DNA from: Planctomycetota bacterium
Lineage (GTDB): Bacteria; Planctomycetota; UBA1135; GCA-002686595
NCBI GenBank assembly: GCA_002720975.1
Contig: PBIX01000033.1
Location: 4,803-38,783 of the forward strand
Reading direction: 5' to 3'
DNA length: 33,981 nucleotides
The notes below the pieces were generated by a model. That model saw nothing but the letters and a program-made list of their open reading frames with translations, searched no databases and was not told the DNA's origin. Below, one piece after another: positions 16,737 to 23,299 of this stretch (positions within the stretch are counted from its first letter, which is position 1; every line of letters begins with the position of its first letter). Made by a program: the position numbers and the translations under genes.

Positions 16737-18140
16737 ATGCGCGTGCTTCTCGTCAGCCACCGCTTCCCGCCCCACTCCGCGGCGGGTACGGAGGTCTACA
16801 CGGCTGAGCTGGCGCGGCGCCTTCAGGCCCGCGGTCACGAGGTCCACGTCTTCAGCAGCCACAAGGACACGGGCCGGGACGACCTGACCCTGGAGCGTCG
16901 CAGCCACGCAGGCGTGCCCGTGACCGAGGTCATCAACAACCTCTACCACGAGTCCTTCGAGCAGACCTGGCAGCACCCCGGAGTCGACGCGGTGTTTCGC
17001 GAAGAGGTGCAACGTATCGACCCGGAGGTGATCCACTTCCAGCACCTGATGTACCTGTCGGTCGGCTGCTTGGAGATCGCGCGCGAGTCGGGCGCGGCCG
17101 TGCTCATGACCCTGCACGACTTCTGGCTGGAGTGCCCTCGCATGGGGCAGTTGGTACACGCTGATGGCGAGCTGTGTGACGCCGTGGAGTTTGAACGCTG
17201 CGGTACCTGCCTGCCCTCCTTCTCCTGGACCCAGAGCGCGACGGCGCGGCGCGCGGGCCAGTCCTTGGCCGGCCTGCGGCGCGTGACGGGGCTGGACTTC
17301 TCTCCCCTGGCGCGCAAGATCCACAAGAAGATCTCCCGTCCTCCTGAATCGCACGCGGACGTGGATCCAGAGACCCGCGAGAGCTTTGCCGCCTTCGCCT
17401 CCAGGCGTACCGATGCCCTGCGCCAGCGCACGGTCGCCGCTGTGCAACGCTTTCTGGCGCCCAGCCGTTTCCTGCGCGAGCGGTTCGTCCGGTGGGGGCT
17501 TGACCCCGAGTCCATTCACTACACGCCAACGGGCTTGGACCCGCTCGGCGAGGGAGCCGTATCCGCTCCAGCATCCGAAGGTACCTTCGAGGTGTTGTTC
17601 CTGGGTTCCTTCATCCCCATCAAGGGGGCGCACGTATTGCTCGACGCCTGGGGGCAAGTCGACCCGGCCTTGCGCTCCCAAGCCCACCTGCGCCTGCACG
17701 GTCCCGTATTCCAAGATGCCGACTATGCAGCCGAGCTGGAACGCCAGGCCCGGACCGTGGGGGCAGAGGTGGGAGAGGGCCTCGATCGGGCGGGCGTGCA
17801 AGCCGCCCTGGCCCGGGCGGATCTACTCGTTGTTCCGAGCCTCTGGTTTGAGAACCGACCGCTGGTGCTGATGGAGGCCATGGGGGCGGGGGTGCCCGTG
17901 GTCGTGACCGGGCTGGGTGGCATGGCGGAGCTGGTGGAGGAGGGCGTCAATGGCTGGACCTTCCCCATGGGAGACGCGGCCGCCCTTGCTGCCGTCCTGT
18001 CGGAGCGCGTGCGTACGGGACCTGAGTCCATGGCTGCCGTTTCTGCGGAGGTCTTGGGCTTTCCCACCTGGGAGGAGGCGACGGACCAGGTGCTGGAGCA
18101 CTACGCCGCCTGCCTTGCTTCGAGAGGGTCTGCGGGGTGA
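16737..18140 (+). CDS. GT4 family glycosyltransferase with cysteine tetrad
   Basis: A 467-residue GT-B enzyme. I start it at ATG 16737 (MRVLLVSHRFPP), where the family's N-terminus begins; the frame is open further upstream to 16659 but that part is unconserved. The acceptor domain has HSAAGTEVYTAELA (13-26). LHDFWLECP (126-134) begins a cysteine insert with C133, C147, C155 and C158. The donor domain has FLGSFIPIKG (288-297) and the EX7E motif E372/E380 in PSLWFENRPLVLMEA. It follows a 134-bp divergent gap and overlaps the next GT4 gene by GTGA. It should act in the cytoplasm on the same glycan, but sugar specificity cannot be read. Confidence 0.88.
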   Translation: MRVLLVSHRFPPHSAAGTEVYTAELARRLQARGHEVHVFSSHKDTGRDDLTLERRSHAGVPVTEVINNLYHESFEQTWQHPGVDAVFREEVQRIDPEVIHFQHLMYLSVGCLEIARESGAAVLMTLHDFWLECPRMGQLVHADGELCDAVEFERCGTCLPSFSWTQSATARRAGQSLAGLRRVTGLDFSPLARKIHKKISRPPESHADVDPETRESFAAFASRRTDALRQRTVAAVQRFLAPSRFLRERFVRWGLDPESIHYTPTGLDPLGEGAVSAPASEGTFEVLFLGSFIPIKGAHVLLDAWGQVDPALRSQAHLRLHGPVFQDADYAAELERQARTVGAEVGEGLDRAGVQAALARADLLVVPSLWFENRPLVLMEAMGAGVPVVVTGLGGMAELVEEGVNGWTFPMGDAAALAAVLSERVRTGPESMAAVSAEVLGFPTWEEATDQVLEHYAACLASRGSAG

Positions 18141-19525
18141 AGGTCCTGCTCGCCGTTCACGGCTACCCGCCGGAACTCTGCGGCGGTACCGAGGGATCGA
18201 CCCAGGCCCTGGCCCGGTCGGCCGCGGCCGGTGGAGTGGAGGTCATGGTCGTCGCCGGCTCCCTTGAGCACGGCGAGGAGTTCTCCGTCAGCGAAGACGT
18301 GGATCGCGATCCGCAGACGGGTGCGGGCGTCCGGGTGCGCCGCATGCACCGCAGCGACCTCTACTTCGATCACTGGCACAAGCTGCACTCAGAGGAGGTC
18401 GGGCGGGCCTTCACGGACATCCTGGAAGAGTGGCGCCCGGACGTCGTGCACGTGATGCACTGGTTGCGTCTCAGCGATGACCTCGTGTTGCGTGCGGCGC
18501 GCGCAGGGATTCCCTCCCTGGTCACGATGAACGATCACCTGACCTCCTGCCTCTTGTCCCTGCGCGTCCATCCCGAGCGAAGGGCTCCTTGCGAGGAGAC
18601 CCATGCCGCCATGGTATGCATGACCTGCGCCGGCGCCTTTCCCCCGCGCACCCCCTGGGTGCCCCCCGAACAACAGCTGGTCCTGTTCGGTCAGCGCAAG
18701 GCCCAGCTGGATCGGGAGCTGGACCTGGCGCAATTCCGGATCGTTCCCAGCCAGGCCCATGGTGAGGCTCTGGTACGGCACACGGGGCGTAGCCAGAGCG
18801 CATTGGTCATCCCGCCAGCCCGCGCCGAGCGCCTGCGCCCCTCGCCTCCCCTGCCCGCTCCCGACGGGGATCAGCCCCTGCGCCTGGGACTCTGGAGCGG
18901 TGGCGGGGCAGCCAAGGGGGCGCGCTCGATCCTGAGCGCCCTGATCCGGGTTGTGGGTGCGGGACTGGCGAGACCCGTTGAGTTGCATCTGGCTGGCATC
19001 GAGCCCATGGACACAGCGGCTGTCGACCTGCCCAAGGGCCTGACCTGTATCCAGCACGGTCCCTTCAAGCACGACGAGTTGAGCCAGCACCCTGTAGCCC
19101 GGGTGCATGCCGCGCTCGTGGGCTCCCTGGCCCCTGAGTCCTACGGCCTGGTTGCCGACGAGGCCTTTGAGCTGGGCCTGCCCACCCTTCTGCCGTCTGC
19201 CCCGGCTCTGGTGGAGCGCTTCCAGGATCAGGCGGGTGTGGAGTTCTACGACCAGGCCAGCGAGGAATCCCTGGCGGAGGCTCTCGGTTCCCTGTGCGCC
19301 CGCCTCCCGTTGGCCCTCCCGACCCGCGGCGACATAGCACCGGACAGGCAGGCCATCACGGCCATGCACATGGACCTGTGGGAGCGCGCCTGTGGCGTAC
19401 CTGCGTCCGAAGGTGTGCCTGCGGAGAGCTGGTTTGAGGCCCGTATTCGCAGCGAGGCCCAAGCCAGTTGGGACCGCCAGTGTTCTCAGGCCAGCGCAGA
19501 GGATCTGGGATTCAGCGCCAGCTGA
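18137..19525 (+). CDS. GT4-like glycosyltransferase with cysteine tetrad
   Basis: A 462-residue protein from GTG 18137, coupled to the previous GT4. The N-terminal domain has the GGTEGSTQALA loop (16-26). The cysteine tetrad is C138, C152, C161 and C164, following TMNDH (130-134) at the place of the HDFW motif in its neighbour. The donor domain is more divergent (LRLGLWSGGGAAKGA) but keeps the EX7E spacing in ESYGLVADEAFELGLP. The last ~60 residues form a charged tail beyond the normal GT4 end. Because the donor-site motif differs from the textbook pattern, activity is likely but less certain than for its two GT4 neighbours. It ends the glycan run. Confidence 0.82.
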   Translation: MKVLLAVHGYPPELCGGTEGSTQALARSAAAGGVEVMVVAGSLEHGEEFSVSEDVDRDPQTGAGVRVRRMHRSDLYFDHWHKLHSEEVGRAFTDILEEWRPDVVHVMHWLRLSDDLVLRAARAGIPSLVTMNDHLTSCLLSLRVHPERRAPCEETHAAMVCMTCAGAFPPRTPWVPPEQQLVLFGQRKAQLDRELDLAQFRIVPSQAHGEALVRHTGRSQSALVIPPARAERLRPSPPLPAPDGDQPLRLGLWSGGGAAKGARSILSALIRVVGAGLARPVELHLAGIEPMDTAAVDLPKGLTCIQHGPFKHDELSQHPVARVHAALVGSLAPESYGLVADEAFELGLPTLLPSAPALVERFQDQAGVEFYDQASEESLAEALGSLCARLPLALPTRGDIAPDRQAITAMHMDLWERACGVPASEGVPAESWFEARIRSEAQASWDRQCSQASAEDLGFSAS

Positions 19526-19577
19526 CGCTGGGCGGGTCCCGGCTCCTGCCCACCATGGACGAACGGGCTTGGAGAGC

Positions 19578-19583
19578 GGAGGA
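19578..19583 (+). promoter_or_regulatory. Shine-Dalgarno supporting the start of the HEAT-repeat lipoprotein
   Basis: GGAGGA lies 12 nt before ATG 19596, a rather long spacing. It supports this ATG over the long upstream open frame that runs through the end of the previous gene. Confidence 0.5.
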
Positions 19584-19595
19584 TACTTACCCCTC

Positions 19596-20516
19596 ATGTC
19601 ACTCCGCCCCGCCCTCTGCCTGATCGCCGCCCTCTCCGCCTTCGGTTGCACCGCTCCGTCACCGGTACGGCTCGACAGGGTGCCCTTGGCCGAGCTGCCC
19701 GACCACTACCGCGAGCTCTGGACGGCGTGGTTGGAGGAGGCTCCCGATTGGGGCGAGCGTCGCGAAGCGTGCCGGAGTGATCCCGCGGTCTGCACCTTCC
19801 TGGTCGAGAATCTGGCCGCCGTATTCCTCGGGTCCTACTCCCGGTCGGAGCTGGCCGCGCACAGCAGTGGCGGCCATGGGTACTTCGAGCGCGCCAGGGC
19901 CGAGCTCTTGAGACTGGGCGGGGACGCCGTCCCGACCCTGATGGAGCTGCACCTGATCGGGGATGGGGCCACCGCCCACCTGACGGCTGAGGTGCTCACG
20001 GCCATTGGCGTCCCATCTATTCCTGCCTGCCTTGAGCGCATGGAGCGGCCAGAGGCTCAAGCCCGGCGTCGGGCCATCCACCTCCTGGGGCAGCTGCCCC
20101 ATGGTCACGACCTGGAGCCCCGGGTGCGTACGGCCCTGGCCGAGCGGCTCGCAACGGACGAGGACTGGCTGGTGCGCAAGACAGCGGCCGTGGCGGTAGC
20201 GCATCGCGGCGGCCGGGACACGATCCTCTACCCGGCGCGCAACGCCCTGACCCGCGCCCTGGCCGATCCGGACCAGGCGGTGGCCGCCGCTGCGGCAATG
20301 GGGCTGGCCAGTCTGGACGACCTGCGTGCCGTGCCCGATCTGATCGGCTTCCTGCGCCGCGCCGAACAGGACTCGGCCTTTGCCCTGTACCGCGTCGGGC
20401 AGGAGGCCCTGCAGACCCTCACCGGAACCACGGGCCGCCGCTCGGTTCGGGAGTGGGGGGAGTGGTATCGGACCTGGGAGGCCACACGCAAAAAGACCAG
20501 GGACACGGGGAACTGA
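19596..20516 (+). CDS. Lipoprotein with HEAT-like repeats
   Basis: A 306-residue protein from ATG 19596. The first 18 residues are a hydrophobic signal ending AFGC, a weak lipobox with the Cys at 18. Residues about 105-290 are repeated helix pairs of the HEAT/PBS-lyase type: GGDAVPTLMELHL, GVPSIPACLERM, ERLATDEDWLVRKTAAVAVAH and NALTRALADPDQAVAAAAAMGLASL. It ends with QEALQTLTG and a WGEWYRTW motif, an ending I associate with planctomycete HEAT proteins. Such proteins are scaffolds for protein binding, and no enzymatic site is visible. It sits between the glycan run and the dcw cluster, with 70 bp before it and 46 bp after it, and may belong to neither. Confidence 0.82.
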   Translation: MSLRPALCLIAALSAFGCTAPSPVRLDRVPLAELPDHYRELWTAWLEEAPDWGERREACRSDPAVCTFLVENLAAVFLGSYSRSELAAHSSGGHGYFERARAELLRLGGDAVPTLMELHLIGDGATAHLTAEVLTAIGVPSIPACLERMERPEAQARRRAIHLLGQLPHGHDLEPRVRTALAERLATDEDWLVRKTAAVAVAHRGGRDTILYPARNALTRALADPDQAVAAAAAMGLASLDDLRAVPDLIGFLRRAEQDSAFALYRVGQEALQTLTGTTGRRSVREWGEWYRTWEATRKKTRDTGN

Positions 20517-20562
20517 AGACCCGCGGTGACTATCCTGGACCGCAAGTGAATCTCTATCCCGA

Positions 20563-21285
20563 ATGCCCCCGACCATGACCAACTGGAAAATCAATCGTCG
20601 CTATGGTGTCTGCGCCGGATGTGAGCGTGCCTTCGACGATGGCGAGCGCATCGTGAACTCCCTGTCGGTGGGGCCCGAGGGGCTCGACCGTCAGGAGCAC
20701 TGCGTGCAGTGGTGGGAAGGCAAGCAGGAAGGCTGTGCCACCCAGGAGTGCTCGGCGGCCTGCGGAGAGCGCGCCCAGGCGCTGGAGGGGGGCGCGGGCG
20801 ACGATCCCGATTCGACGGCCCAGGACCTCTTCTGGTGGTATGGGCGTCACCTGGTGGACCGCAAGCGGACCGTTCAGTTGGATCTGGGGGCCCTCGAGCG
20901 CCTGTTCCTGGAGCTGGAGGGGCGCGAGGAGCAGGGCCTGAGAGAGCTACGCTATCTTCTGTGCCTATTACTCATGCGCAAGCGGCGGCTGAAGGTGGAG
21001 AAGCTCATCCGCGACGGCAGCGAGGAGGCCTTCCTGGTGCGTCGCCCCCGTCACGAAGGACGCTACAAGGTGTACGTGTACGACTTCGATGCCGATCGCA
21101 TGGCGGAGATGCGTACCGAGCTGCAGTCCATCTTTGACGGGGCGGAAGGGGAGGGTGGCATCCATTTGAGCAGCGCCGAAGGCCCTGATTCCGGCCCCGA
21201 TTCCGAGTCCGAGCCGGCCTGTGAGGTCGATGCTGAGTCTGACCCCGGGTCCGACTCCATGGATCTGGCTTCCGCGGACTCCTGA
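20563..21285 (+). CDS. Conserved Cys-rich protein of unknown function, acidic C-terminus
   Basis: A 240-residue protein; ATG 20563 and ATG 20575 are both usable starts, and neither has a clear ribosome binding site. The N-terminus looks like a zinc ribbon: C17 and C20 (CAGC), then H46-C47, C58, C63 and C67. The middle has an RHLVDRKRTVQL segment and a hydrophobic helix RELRYLLCLLLMRKRRL (about 127-143), a combination I recall from uncharacterised planctomycete proteins. The last ~40 residues are Asp/Glu/Ser/Pro repeats (SGPDSESEP, DPGSDS). It is encoded just before mraZ on the same strand with a 242-bp gap. Zinc binding is likely; the role is unknown. Confidence 0.78.
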   Translation: MPPTMTNWKINRRYGVCAGCERAFDDGERIVNSLSVGPEGLDRQEHCVQWWEGKQEGCATQECSAACGERAQALEGGAGDDPDSTAQDLFWWYGRHLVDRKRTVQLDLGALERLFLELEGREEQGLRELRYLLCLLLMRKRRLKVEKLIRDGSEEAFLVRRPRHEGRYKVYVYDFDADRMAEMRTELQSIFDGAEGEGGIHLSSAEGPDSGPDSESEPACEVDAESDPGSDSMDLASADS

Positions 21286-21507
21286 GGGCAGGTCTGCGCC
21301 GGGAGAGGGCCGATCTTGAGGGCGGGGTTTTTCTGCCTCCGAAATCTGGTCCGGGCCATTGGAGCTCCATGCAGGGGCTCAACCACCACCCCTAGTGGGT
21401 GAGGTTCCGGCACACCCCCGGATTCTGGGTGGCTTGGGTCGCAACGTCCGTCACGTCACCGATGGACGGCGTCCCTTTTTCCGAGTCCGCCCTTTCAATC
21501 GGCAGGG

Positions 21508-21563
21508 TGGAGCGCAAGAATACCTAAATGTCAGCAGATGGAGCAAAATGGAGCCAAGTGGAG
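21508..21563 (+). promoter_or_regulatory. Putative MraZ operator: three TGGAG boxes at 10-bp period plus one upstream copy
   Basis: TGGAG occurs at 21539-21543, 21549-21553 and 21559-21563, each followed by a 5-base A-rich spacer (CAAAA, CCAAG, CAAGG), so the period is exactly 10 bp. A further TGGAG sits at 21508-21512, 31 bp upstream of the first. MraZ proteins bind three or more direct TGG-type repeats separated by 5-nt spacers upstream of their own gene, so this is very probably the autoregulatory site of the dcw cluster. The triplet lies inside the predicted 5' end of mraZ, and the third box overlaps an alternative GTG start at 21558. The short AT-rich stretch at 21519-21530 may include the -10 region. 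Confidence 0.8.
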
Positions 21564-22052
21564 CAAGGTTCGCCTCACCCGCGCCGGGCGACCCGCTTCT
21601 TGGGGACCTCCCAGCACCCTCTGGATGACAAGGGTCGGGTCTTCTTCCCCGTGCGTTTCCTGCCCGAACTCCAGAAGGATTCGTGCGGGGACGCCACGGT
21701 GGTGGTGACCCTGGGTCCGGGGGGCTGCCTGTATCTCATGGGGCACCATGATTTCGACCTCGCAAGGCAGCCCTTCTCGGACAGCGCCTTCCCCTCACCC
21801 GCGGAGCTCCAGGCTCAACGGGATTTCTACGGGAAGGTCGAGGAGGTGAAGCTCAAGTCCGGCCGTCTGCTCCTGCCCGACTCCCTGCGCAAGAAGGCAG
21901 GCATCGATCGGCAGCTGACGATGGTGGGCTGCGGCAACCGCATCGAGGTCTGGGAACCCGCGCGCCTGGATGCCGTGGAAGGCGAGCTCGATGGAGCATT
22001 CGAGACCTTCAACGCCGAGTCCAACTCGGCCCTTCCGCCGGGAGGCGAGTGA
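21528..22052 (+). CDS. mraZ: Transcriptional regulator MraZ
   Basis: A 174-residue protein from ATG 21528. MraZ is the SpoVT/AbrB-type DNA-binding regulator that begins dcw clusters and controls its own operon. Repeat 1 is FLGTSQHPLDDKGRVFFPVRF (24-44, with the DxKGR core at 34-37). Repeat 2 is VEEVKLKSGRLLLPDSLRKKAG (104-125), followed by GCGNRIEVW. Repeat 2 has S where the family usually has D before the first G. The family normally starts 1-3 residues before FxG, so 20 or more leading residues are unusual. GTG 21558 (15 residues before FLG) is a good alternative and has GGAG just upstream, supplied by the operator box. The C-terminal ~20 residues are extra. Confidence 0.93.
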   Translation: MSADGAKWSQVEQGSPHPRRATRFLGTSQHPLDDKGRVFFPVRFLPELQKDSCGDATVVVTLGPGGCLYLMGHHDFDLARQPFSDSAFPSPAELQAQRDFYGKVEEVKLKSGRLLLPDSLRKKAGIDRQLTMVGCGNRIEVWEPARLDAVEGELDGAFETFNAESNSALPPGGE

Positions 22053-22102
22053 GTCGCCCATGGTACTCCTGGGGGGGAGAAGACGAGAGATGGACTTCAA
22101 AG

Positions 22103-22107
22103 GGAGG
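22103..22107 (+). promoter_or_regulatory. Shine-Dalgarno deciding the rsmH start
   Basis: GGAGG ends 9 nt before ATG 22117. It is the best-spaced ribosome binding site among the possible rsmH starts (22060, 22090, 22117), and ATG 22117 also places the family's HVPVL motif at the usual distance from Met. Confidence 0.7.
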
Positions 22108-22116
22108 CCTTGGCTG

Positions 22117-23043
22117 ATGACTCCTGATTTCAACGACGTGCACGTCCCTGTTCTGGCCGAAGAGGTGGTCGCCCTGCTGGGGGGTAGCGGCGACACATTG
22201 GACCCTTCAGGCCTGATTGTGGACGCGACGCTGGGTGCCGGGGGGCACTCGGCGTCTTTGCTCGAGTGTTTCCCGCGCATCCGTGTCATCGGCACGGACC
22301 AGGATCCTTCGATCCTGGAATGCGCGCGGAAACGACTTGAGCCCCATGGAGATCGCGTGCGCCTGGTGCAGTGCCGGATCTCGGAACTCTCCCGGCTCCT
22401 GCGCAAGCTGCGCACCGAGCGGCCCGTGGGCTTTCTCTTCGATTTCGGGGCCAGCTCCCTGCAGCTCGATACGCCCAGCCGGGGGTTCTCCTTCCAGGAG
22501 GATGGTCCGCTGGATATGCGCATGGATCCATGCCGCGTACGTACGGCTGCCGACGTGGTCAACACGTGGGATGAAGAGGACCTGGCCGATCTCTTCTACC
22601 ACGAGGGTGGCGAGAAACGGTCGCGCCCGATCGCGGCCGAGATCGTGCGCTGTCGTAGCCGGGCGGCATTCCACCGCACCGGCGCCCTGGCCGAGCTGGT
22701 CGTCCGGATCGTGGGCCGAACGGGCAAGATCCACCCGGCCACCCGGGTCTTCCAGGCCCTGCGGCGGGCCGTCAACGAGGAGGGGGAAGAGCTGTTGGCT
22801 GGGCTGGAGACCGCCGAGCACTGGCTGGCCGATGGGGGCGTCCTGGCAGCCATCTCGTTCCACTCGGGAGAGGACCGGGAGGTCAAGCACTTCCTGCGCG
22901 AGGGGGTGGCCCGCGACTGCTGGCGCCTGGAGCCCAAGAAGCCCATTCAGGCGAGCCGTGAGGAGCAACGCAAGAACCCGCGCGCACGCTCAGCCATTCT
23001 GCGTGGGGCGGTGCGCGTCCGTGGGGAGGACGAGTGCGAGTAG
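22117..23043 (+). CDS. rsmH: 16S rRNA m4C1402 methyltransferase RsmH (MraW)
   Basis: A 308-residue protein from ATG 22117, matching the family length. RsmH adds the N4-methyl group to C1402 of 16S rRNA using SAM. It has the opening VHVPVLAEEVVALL (8-21), SAM-binding DATLGAGGHS (36-45), GTDQDP (59-64), the active-site region FDFGASSLQLD (108-118), DGPLDMRMD (129-137), and the C-terminal RVFQALRRAVNEE and ISFHSGEDREVK motifs. FDFGASS replaces the more common LDLGVSS, and FHSGEDR replaces FHSLEDR. A longer frame back to 21970 overlaps mraZ and is not conserved. Its 3' end overlaps the ftsL-like gene by 10 bp. Confidence 0.95.
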   Translation: MTPDFNDVHVPVLAEEVVALLGGSGDTLDPSGLIVDATLGAGGHSASLLECFPRIRVIGTDQDPSILECARKRLEPHGDRVRLVQCRISELSRLLRKLRTERPVGFLFDFGASSLQLDTPSRGFSFQEDGPLDMRMDPCRVRTAADVVNTWDEEDLADLFYHEGGEKRSRPIAAEIVRCRSRAAFHRTGALAELVVRIVGRTGKIHPATRVFQALRRAVNEEGEELLAGLETAEHWLADGGVLAAISFHSGEDREVKHFLREGVARDCWRLEPKKPIQASREEQRKNPRARSAILRGAVRVRGEDECE

Positions 23044-23276
23044 GCGTCGGTACAGCCAGCCTGCTCCTGTGTGTCGTCGTTTTCGTCGTCGCGCTCGCAA
23101 CCGTCGCCTGTGAGGCTTCCAACCGTCAGAGGGGCGGTGAGATGTATGAGAAGGAGAGACGGCGCCTGCAGATGGAGGAGGGCATCCTGCACCTGCTGAA
23201 CAGCGTCGAAAGGCTTGAAATGGAGCAACTCTCGATTGAATCTCCATTTGGGGATCCTCAGACTCCGGACAGATAA
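23034..23276 (+). CDS. ftsL: FtsL-like divisome protein
   Basis: An 80-residue protein from GTG 23034. One membrane segment (about 6-27, LLLCVVVFVVALATVA) is followed by a charged helix with leucines and methionines in coiled-coil spacing (EMYEKERRRLQMEEGILHLL). Sequence alone cannot prove FtsL, since the family is poorly conserved, but size, topology and position between rsmH and ftsI are exactly those of FtsL. FtsL pairs with FtsB/DivIC at the septum. Its periplasmic part is short, and no ftsB is present nearby. A Cys ends the membrane segment (C26), without a proper lipobox. Confidence 0.72.
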   Translation: MRVGVGTASLLLCVVVFVVALATVACEASNRQRGGEMYEKERRRLQMEEGILHLLNSVERLEMEQLSIESPFGDPQTPDR

Positions 23277-23299
23277 AGACCCATAGATAGAGGGAGGTC

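Noticed and set aside
21360-21369. Palindrome TGGAGCTCCA, containing TGGAG on both strands, upstream of mraZ
   Set aside because: It is 139 bp from the first upstream MraZ box and inverted rather than direct, so chance is the simpler reading.
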